From Cycas panzhihuaensis (lineage: Eukaryota > Cycadophyta), in assembly GCA_023213395.1 (NCBI GenBank), contig CM041465.1, positions 186,001-250,000 of the forward strand: a stretch of 64,000 nucleotides of DNA. Direction: 5' to 3'. The translations under genes were made by a program, and so were the position numbers. Of the stretch, positions 55,839-64,000 are shown piece by piece. Under the pieces are notes generated by a model. The model was not told the DNA's origin. It did not search any database and saw only the letters and a program-made list of their open reading frames with translations. Position 1 is the stretch's first letter. Every line of letters starts with the position of its first letter.

Positions 55839-58256
55839 TGTTTCCGACTTAGGGAATGGATACTGGAATCACCGACTCGGTAAGGTGGTATTTCTCTTGC
55901 ATTATCATCGCTTTCTTTTACTGGATGTTTGCTTGCGTATCTACATGTGTATGACTTTGTGGGCGGCCTTGTAGTCGTCCACACTTATTTTAGCCTATGA
56001 CGACTATACAGGGCACACTCCCAAATGAGTGTGGCACCACAGTGACCGTATTACTTCCCGTGATCCGCCTCCTCGCTACAGGATCCACTAGGTTTGCGCC
56101 ACCTCACTGTGTGATGACTCATCATCGTTTGGTCAACTTGCCACCCCACTCGAGCCCTATTTTTGCTACTTTGGACCCATTTTGTTGGCTTGTTTGCTCC
56201 TGGGTGGGTGTTTTAGCGTTATGTCAGCCTTTTCGGTCATCCGCCTCAACACCGGGTGGTTGGTGGGCCCCATTCTCCTTCTAGGCGCTGCATCACGGAT
56301 TTTTGTGATCGCCGGAATATCCGCATGAATATTCCCGTGATATGTATCTCAGATTATTTTTTAAAATCCACCATGGCAATTTCGCATTTATTGCGAAACT
56401 GCCACATGGCTTGCGCTTTATTTCTCTTCCAACTGCGCCCTAATCACACGCTTTAGGGTTTAGCTTGAGTACTTAAGCCCTTTTTGGCTCATTTTCAAGG
56501 ATCTTTTGGCTCACTTTTGGAGTGGCTCTCAAGAAAAACACTCTCCTGCTCTGCTCTTCTCTACCGTTTGCTGCTACAACTAGACCTGCACCTCTTCATA
56601 CAGCGCCCAGCTCTCCTTTGGCTTGGCTGAGACATTCTCTCAGCCCCTCAAAAGCCTTGGAGAGGGCTCCTTTGAAGCGGTTTCCAGCTGGTTTCTACCC
56701 AGGCAGTCTACGAGTTCCGCGTCATAGTGTTTCCCGTCACACCCGTAGCAGGGGCCTCAAGCTGCTCCACTCCAGATCCGGGGCTATTTTTCGGCCCTTC
56801 TTGACATCCTTACCGAGGCAAATCCTTTGCCTCCCTTCCTGTACTCTTCATTTTGCATTTGTCTTTTGTGATATTTATGCTTGACTTATTTGTTCCTACT
56901 TGTTTCGTGAGGGTTAGTTTTCCTCCCTTTGGAGGACTGTTCTACCACTCTCCCGTGCTTCTTACTGCGTTGCCCAAGGCGGCTGGCGTTGAGGGGTTGC
57001 ATAGGTTTTGGAGAGGAGCCGGGTGGATTCCGTACCACCTTCTACGCCTCCCTAAGCGGCTCTTAGCCCCCAAAACCTCCCTCTCGCCTCGTGCTTCCCT
57101 TGGCTTGTAAACAAGGGTTTGAAGGCTCCTTTGTAGCCCAAACCAAAGACCGCCACAAGTTGCAAGACCGATTTGGGACCCTTTGTTCAGTTTGGGTGCC
57201 ATCCATAGCCCTAACCACGGGTTCTTGCTTCACCTTGCTCCTGGTCACCCGGTTTGCTCCCGTAGCATCCCTACCGTGGATATCTTTGGGTCTCTCTTGC
57301 CCCTTTTCACCCATTTTCTAGCCTTGGTTCTTGACTTTCTCCTCACGCCTTGTGGCTCTGGGGAGGTTGGGGCACCGCTTATGAAGTAGGCCACCCGAGG
57401 CTTGCCTTGTTGTTTCCTTTCATTTGGATCACTTTCCTTTGGTATTTTCCTTATTGGACTAACACTAATGCATGTATATTTAGACTCTTGTTTACGTTGC
57501 TAGACATATATTAGATCTTTGTGTTGCATGTTAGTGCTCTTCCTTCGAGAAGAGGGAGACCCTTGTTGCTTGCGGTGTACTGAGACGCCACGGAGAACAT
57601 TGCCCGCTGGCCTCTACCGGGAGGGTAAGGAACCCCTTCGCCTGGCCGCTACATCCCGTGATCCCAGACGTCGACGAGTGGTTGGGTGCTCCTCGTGGAG
57701 GCTACGTCATCTCAAGACGCCTTCGGCCCAGGTGCACGCTTCCTTCCTCTTCGCTACCCTTGATTCTCCCTTTTATTCTTTTCTTAGTAATTAGAACATT
57801 GAAAGATTAAAAGGGGAAATTGCTTTTGTATTTGTTTACTTTGTTGCATGCACCCCCTATTATCCGTAGGAAAGATCATAAGAGTTTTCTTTGTCCTTAC
57901 CTTTCCTTCCTTTTCCTTAACCGCACGAGCGCCTTGCTTCCCGCATCGCTCATGCATCCAGTTAGGTTGTGTAGGATTACTCTTGGCCTGTCTCCGAGGG
58001 CCTCTCTTCCCCTTCCGCCACCCAAGGGTGGAGGGTCCTATTCCTGTGTCAACTCAGTTCATCCCACGTACCTTCGCCTTGATCGAGGTGGGAAGGGTCG
58101 CCCAATAGTAGCCATACTCCATTGCAGATCCCGAACTCGGCCTCGGCACGGGCGCTCTGCGTAGTTACCCGCCTTTAGGTTCCACTTTCTATCATTTCAT
58201 CACTTACTCCTCCCACGCCTATCAGTTAGGTAGTTATCCCAGTAGCGGTAGCGTCA
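55839..58256 (+). repeat. 3' LTR of the Tat-like element
   Basis: 2418 bp, pairs with 44479-46939. The start TGTTTCCGACTTAGGGAATGG and the AATCACCGACTC block match the partner. Short losses are frequent, many around CTG and CAG words present in the other LTR (for example 56690-56780 and 56950-56985). No good polypurine tract precedes it; the last bases are CTATAGGCGG. Confidence 0.9.
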
Positions 58257-58735
58257 ACGCCATGCACCAACATTCAAAACATGACCGACGAATAAGCACC
58301 ATTTGGAGACTGGTCAAGGGGCAAGGGAAAGGAATATAAGAATGAAATAGGCCAGCGACGGGGGGACCACGTACAAGTACTCACACTGAAGCTACAACGG
58401 TGATCACCATGCCCCTCCCAAAGCGAGGCTCCTGCGCAAAACACCCTCCATGCACACAACACACACAGGGGAGTGACCACAAGGGGAAAAATCGAACGCA
58501 CCACCATGCAAACTGGAGAGATCAATCCCTACGAAATGGGTGTAAAACTAGTAGCAACGACTAAAGGCACACCCACAAGGCCAACGGGGAGGGAACCCAC
58601 ACATAGGGGACTTCGACCGCACAATGCAAGACAGATCAGACACGTAAGAGAAGAGGGGACTGGTGCAAGACAAATGCTGACTTTCGGTTCACGACCACTA
58701 GGCACCAAACAACTAGAAAATTTAGGAGAGGAGAG
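58257..58735 (-). other. 5'ETS copy 2, distal half
   Basis: Aligns with 11406-11880, completing the ETS begun at 43930-44478. Joined, the two halves equal the uninterrupted copy in order and content. Confidence 0.8.
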
Positions 58736-60350
58736 AGCATATAGATAATAAAAGGAAACGATCGAAGTGGGGCAGACACTGTCTTTCAGTTCACTGACAC
58801 CCTAGGAGGAGTATCCTGTACGAGGCCCTTTACCCTACACAGCCCGGTACTTCTCCAACTGCGCGACTAACATCAAGTCCGGATGAGCACGTCCCTTGCA
58901 CGTGAGTTCCTCTATAAACGATGCTTGGGTGAGCTCTTTACAAAACACCCTTCGCATGTATCCGTGTCCATGCCAACTACTCAAATGGGCCGGTCTTGAT
59001 TGCATAGCGAAAATAAGCATTAGGCTCCGCACCACTGGGAAATCTACGAGGAGCAAGCATAGAGAGAGGAGAGAGGGAACGATCGGAGCAGGGCAGATGC
59101 TGTCTTTTAGTTCATGGATACCCTTGGAGGAGTATCCCATATGAGGCCCTTTACCCTACACAGCCCGGTGCTGCTCCAACTGCACGACCAACATCAAGTC
59201 CAGACGGGCACATCCCATGCACGTGAGTTCCTCTATAAATGATGCTTGGGTAAGTGCTTTACAAAACACCCTTCACGCGTGTCCGTGTCTGTGCCAACTG
59301 CTCGAACCGGCCGGTCCTTTTCGCATAGCAAAAATAAGCGTTAAGCTCCACACCACTAGGAAATCTAAGAGGAGCAAGCATATAGAGAGGAGAGAGGGAA
59401 CGATCGGAGCAGGGCAGATGCCATCTTTCAATTCACGGACACCCTAGGAGGAGTATCCTATACGAGGCCCTTTACCCTACATAGCACGGTGCTGCTCCAA
59501 CTGCATGACCAACATCAAGTCCGGATGGGCACGTCCGGTGCATGCGAGTTCCTCTATAAATGATGCTTGGGTGAGCGCTTTATGAAACACCCTTCACACG
59601 TATCTGTGTCCATACCAACTGCCCAAACTGGCTAGTCTCGATCGCATAGCAAAAATAAGCATTAGGCTCCACACCACTAGGAAATCTACGAGGAGAAAGC
59701 ATACAGAGAGGAGAGAGGGAAATGATTGGAGTGGGGTAGACACCGTCTTTCAGTTCACGGACACCCTGGGAGGAGTATCACGTATGAGGCCCTTTACCCT
59801 ACACAGCCTGGTACTACTCCAACTACATGACCAACATCAAGTCTGAATGGGCACATCTCGTGCACATGAGTTCCTCTATAAACAATGCTTGGGTGAGCAC
59901 TTTACGAAACACCCTTCGCATGTATCTGTGTCTGTGCCAACTACCTGAGTTGGCCGGTCTCGATCACATAGCAAAAATAAGCATTAGGCTCTGCACTACT
60001 AGGAAATCCACGAGGAGCAAGCATACAAAGAGGAGAGAGGGAATGATCAGAGCGAGGCAGATGTCGTCTTTCAGTTCACGAACACCCTGGGAGGAGTATC
60101 CTGTACGAGGCCCTTTACCCTACATAGCCCGATGCTACTCCAACTGCGCGACCAACATCAAGTCTGGACGGGCACATCCTGTGCATGCGAGTTCCTCTAT
60201 AAACGATGCTTGGGTGAGCGCTTTACGAAACACCCTTCGTATGTATCCGTATCAATGCTAACCCAAACTGGCCGATCTCGATCGTATAGCAAAAATAAGC
60301 GTAAGGCTCCACACCACTGGGAAATCTATGAGGAGCAAGCATACATAGAG
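58736..60350. repeat. IGS repeat family A, array 3 (five 321 bp units)
   Basis: GGAAACGATC- or GGGAACGATC-type landmarks at about 58754, 59076, 59397, 59718 and 60039: spacing is 321-322 bp throughout. Units show many C-to-T and G-to-A differences against the array at 11885, but few length changes. Confidence 0.9.
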
Positions 60351-61480
60351 GAGAGAGGCAACAAACCACCAACAATCGAGCACCATACCGAGATCACAAA
60401 GAGAACGACAAGTGCGGTAGTCCCCACGGCCTTTTGTTTCACCGAAACCACACCCCGATCACCATCTCAGAAGCAGGGATAGCATCATAGCAGAGTACTC
60501 AAGTCGATCACCAAATTAACGACAAGGCACCATTCGATGCACTTCTACGTGCAGATAGCCCTCATGCGGCATTTCTCCTTGGAATGCTTCCACGTCTATT
60601 CATAGGTAACCAACCTCCAACTAATGCCCAAACGATGACACTATCGCACAAGGATATCAAAGTGGGTCTGCAAGGGCAAGACGGCAACAGAGCATTCGAT
60701 TCATAAGGGGCTGATAGACAATGGGCTACTCGGGGGGGTGGAGACATGCATCGATACACCACTAGAACGAGACTCGAATAAGGCATATACCATCCTCGAA
60801 AAACCATTCCATCAGTCAATAACTGTGACATGAAGAGCAATAAGAGAGGCACAACAATTATGACAGGGATGAGATTAACTCCGCAATAACTACATTGTGA
60901 GCAAGCAAATGTGGAAAAGAGGATACACAGAGGGGAACCAATCCAGGACTTTAATGAAATCAAAAGATGATAATCTTACACTGAGAAAGGTCACAAGGAC
61001 TTCTGTAAAACACAAAAATGTCATGACAAAAGATGCTGCGGAAAATCCAATGTACTATCATCCTTAAGGGGCTCTTAGACAAAATAGAGGCAAAAGGGGA
61101 AGCGAACAAAGTACTCGAATCAAACAAAGAGAGCATCAAGAGCTTGAGGAGGCAGAATAACTGCGGAAAGAGAGAACCCATTCGACCAACATTTGCATAA
61201 AAATTGCTTTATAGTCCAGCCTCAAGTGCCCGCAAAAAATCCCCAGGTGGAGTAAACGGTAACTAGTGCCTACAAAGCGTAGACGGTAAGATACATTTTC
61301 GGGTCAACCAAACCATTCTCTGAATTTAAGGCAACCTCCCTGACTGTTGTCAGGCAACAGACTGGAGCTCCCAACTTGGAGGGACATGCTTTGTTGCATT
61401 CAATACTCAAGTATATTGACAGAACTATGCATTTAAACACAGATCTGGGCAACCAAGACATTGGTAAGACTTACAACAGA
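60351..61480. other. Non-repetitive IGS block, copy 3, with an extra 320 bp
   Basis: Matches 13165-13985 at both ends. An added segment at about 60403-60730 is absent from the other two copies, which join directly after AAAGAGAATC. The frames open in copies 1 and 2 are broken here. Confidence 0.75.
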
Positions 61481-62491
61481 ACAAAGGGGAGCACACACTG
61501 CCCACCGATTTGCTTGACTGCAACACCCAATGCACCTCATGCGCTACGACATGGACCAAAAACTCACAACACGTCAACCGACCTAATAGAATCCCAAGGA
61601 CGATGCTCAGAAGGACTCGACATGAAGCATGAAGGAACGGCCACGTTTTGCGCGTAATTGAGCCAAAGGAAACACGGAATAAGGGTCTGCCTACCATGCA
61701 AGGTCGACGCTCCCACTGCCGGCCAATTGATAAGTCACTATGTGCCATGAATCGGGTCAATAATAATACGGGATGGGTCTTTTGGTCAAAGGTGCCACCC
61801 CATGTGCATCAGCATGGACCGAAAGAAAACGCACAACACATCGGTCGACCTAGTAAAGGCCCAAGGCCAATGCTGAGAGGATCCCAACATGTAATTGAGC
61901 CAGAGGACTTGTAGAATAAGGGTCCGTCCACCGAGCAGGGCCTACGATCCCCCTGCTAGCACAAGGAAAATTCACCACCTACCATGAGCTGTTTTGGGCA
62001 TTAACTGGGCCAAGGGACTTCACAGAAAGGGTATGCCTGCTGTAACCGGGCCAATGCTCAGAAGGACCCGACATGAAGCACAAAGGAATGGCCACGTTTT
62101 GCATGTAATTGAGCTAGAGGAATCATAGAATAAGGGTCTATCTGCCATGTAGGGCCAACGCTCCCCCTGCCAGCCAATTGATAAATCACTGCCTACCATG
62201 AGTTGGGTCAATAATACGGGATACGTCTTTTGATTGAAGGTGCCACCTCATGCGCTACAGCATGGACTGAAAATACTCAACACGTCGATCGACCTAACAA
62301 AGGCCCAAGGCCAATGCTCAGAGGGACCCGACATGAAGTGCAAAGGAATGGCTATGTTTCACACGTAATCGAGCCAGAGGACTCACGAAATAAGGGTCCG
62401 TCCACCGAGCGGGGCCTACGATTCCCCCTGCTAATACAGGGAAAAACCATAGCCTACCAGGAGCCGTTTCATGCATGATTGGGTCAGAGGA
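61481..62491. repeat. IGS repeat family B, array 3, truncated
   Basis: Contains GATGCTCAGAAGGACTCGACA near 61601 (as two overlapping words), GGCCAATGCTGAGAGG near 61865 and two further cores near 62050 and 62310. It keeps CTG and CAG words lost in the 14-17 kb array. The array stops at 62491 where other copies continue with a GACTTC(A/G)-type sequence. Confidence 0.85.
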
Positions 62492-64000
62492 TGAAACACT
62501 CACTATGGGGCAGTGTCCCTACGTCTAGCAAAAGGATACAAGAACATGCTGTGCTAACTAGACTAGGCGGTAAGGACCTCACCTTGCAGGGTGTCCGTGC
62601 ACTGGAGCGTAGATTCGGGACTGCAAGGTGCCTGGTTGCTTCCAGGTAGTCGTGCAAAGTAAGGCCTTCCTACCCCTCATATGGCCAAGAAGGAAAGAGA
62701 GAACCTTGCGCATTGCGTCTTCTCAAGGCAATGAGAAGGCAACGAATGGAAGGGCAACTAACTAACGTGCAGGTAAATGCAAAAAAAAAAGGGGCACAAT
62801 GAGGGTAACTTGAATGTAATGTGAGCAAGCTAAGTATGTTATGCTATGCTAGCTAAAGTAAGAAATAATGTAAAAATGAATGCACTTTTCTTTTTTTCCT
62901 TATATACTTTTACAATTTCCTAACTACATAGGCAAATGCATGAAAGGTAGCAATGTAAAAGGGGATACGCGGGAAACAAGGAGAATACCTAGATCCGACA
63001 CCTGAATGAAGTGCAGCTCATATCTCTGAGTCCCGCTCCTTTCTACTCCATTCGTTGTGCGTGTGATGCTGATCGATGGTAGTTGCCGGAAGTGATGGAA
63101 GAGGGGTTTACTTACCTCCCTTTAAGCATGCAAAAGCAAATAAACGAAAAGAAACAAAAAGCTTGAAACCAAAAAAGAAATGCACTATGCGGGGAACTAA
63201 CCTACAATGGGTTTGTTCCATGTATCGCTCCACTAACGCGCGGTCCTGCAAACGAGTGAGAAGAACACCTTCCTCTTGGAAGAGAGGCCATGAAATACAC
63301 CAAAATATATATACTAAAATCAAATAGAATTAGGATTTATGCTAAGCACCAATATATAGCCAAATAAAATAGCAACATGCAAGAAATATTCTCACCACCA
63401 TATACCACAAAGACACTCGAAAGGGAAAGGAGTATAGCCTCGGGATGGCTAACTCACACACGGGAGACCTCCACGGAACTCAGGAAGGAGAAACTAATTG
63501 GCAACAAAGTAGTAAAGCAACAAACCATAACAAGGAAAGGAATAACAAAAAAAAATTGGGGCTTAGGTAGGGCCCAACACCAATAGGTAAGACTTCTGGC
63601 AATGACGTAATGACGGGTTGCCTATGCTAACTTGACCACCCCAACTAAATTCCCTAAACTCCCTTAGCCCGTTCCCTAAGAAAGCGCTAATGGAAAAGGG
63701 AAAGAGGACAAGGGATGGAACCCTTGGGGAGAAGGACAGCAATGGGGGATGGAACCCCACCTACCTCCCTCAAATCCTCAAATGTTACTCCTTTGCACCA
63801 GCTAATCAAGGAAGGGGTAAAAGAGATGGTTTAAGGAAAATAGTGAGGCCTCCAAAAGAACATGAGGGAATACCACTAATCTAATGCAATAGCATAAAGG
63901 CAACTAAACAAACCAAGATTTCATTCATTAATAGACAAAAAAGGAACAAAATGAATTCCAAGTAGAAACAAGAAATACCTTGTAGGAAGAAGATCAAGCA
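62492..64000. mobile_element. Probable retroelement start, leaves the window
   Basis: A sharp boundary after GTCAGAGGA in a B repeat, then TGAAACACTCACTATGGGG, which could be an LTR start (TG). The following 1.5 kb differs from the rest of the window in composition (AT-rich, with A runs at 62783 and 63560). The far end is beyond the window, so neither a second LTR nor a target duplication can be seen. No recognisable protein domain. Family and orientation unknown. Confidence 0.45.

Larger units (their letters stand above)
44479..58256 (+). mobile_element. Tat-like Ty3/gypsy retrotransposon, internally deleted, in the 5'ETS
   Basis: 13.8 kb on the plus strand: LTR (44479-46939), primer site, gag, protease, a fused RT-start/integrase-end, a long 3' region with an antisense gene and an archaeal-type RNase H, LTR (55839-58256). 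LTRs start TGTTTCC and end GTCCA or GTCA. Left flank is acggg; the right flank starts acgcc. Comparison with the uninterrupted ETS at 11400-11420 suggests an acggg duplication whose right copy has lost two Gs. The Tat-like assignment rests on the extra RNase H, the GRPW-type protease end, the gag form, and the primer site. Without RT and integrase core it must be non-autonomous, unless the deletion is recent and another copy helps. Confidence 0.9.

Overview
The window is nuclear plant DNA from a 45S ribosomal DNA locus. No intact host protein gene is supportable. The backbone is parts of two head-to-tail rDNA units, both transcribed right to left (minus strand). rRNA recognition rests on conserved stretches: the 18S 5' terminus, the 18S 3' end, 5.8S, and the 28S start and end. 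ITS1 is about 680 bp and the intergenic spacer (IGS) about 16.5 kb without its solo LTR. Both are long for flowering plants and fit a gymnosperm such as a cycad or Ginkgo relative; that placement is inference. Every rRNA copy is degenerate, so this looks like a decayed or silenced part of the array.

Layout, unit 1: a retroelement LTR fragment (1-258), IGS repeats of the adjoining unit (259-4952), then 28S (4953-8165), ITS2, 5.8S (8383-8528), ITS1, 18S (9155-10870) and 5'ETS (10871-11884). The IGS then runs to 28321 as ordered repeat families: A (321 bp units), a non-repetitive block, B (compound units with a conserved core), C (about 395 bp units, then a shortened 172 bp form), D (51-60 bp units, first inverted) and E (about 130 bp units). 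A solo LTR and a Ty1/copia scrap lie inside it.

Layout, unit 2: a broken 28S fragment (28322-29451), a second D array, 28S (30985-34375), ITS2, 5.8S (34622-34775), ITS1, and an 18S split by a 6.7 kb Ty3/gypsy element (36531-43232, target duplication gcaac). The 5'ETS is split by a 13.8 kb Tat-like Ty3/gypsy element (44479-58256), followed by A and B arrays. A further probable retroelement starts near 62492 and leaves the window.

The most interesting object is the Tat-like element. Its reverse transcriptase, its own RNase H and its integrase core are deleted, so a reverse-transcriptase start is fused to an integrase end. It keeps an archaeal-type RNase H with all four acidic residues. In antisense it carries a decayed plant-mobile-domain gene with a TATA box at its head. 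Other notable signals are selective disruption of CTG/CAG-containing words in unit 1 and a roughly 16-base motif shared by three IGS repeat families.
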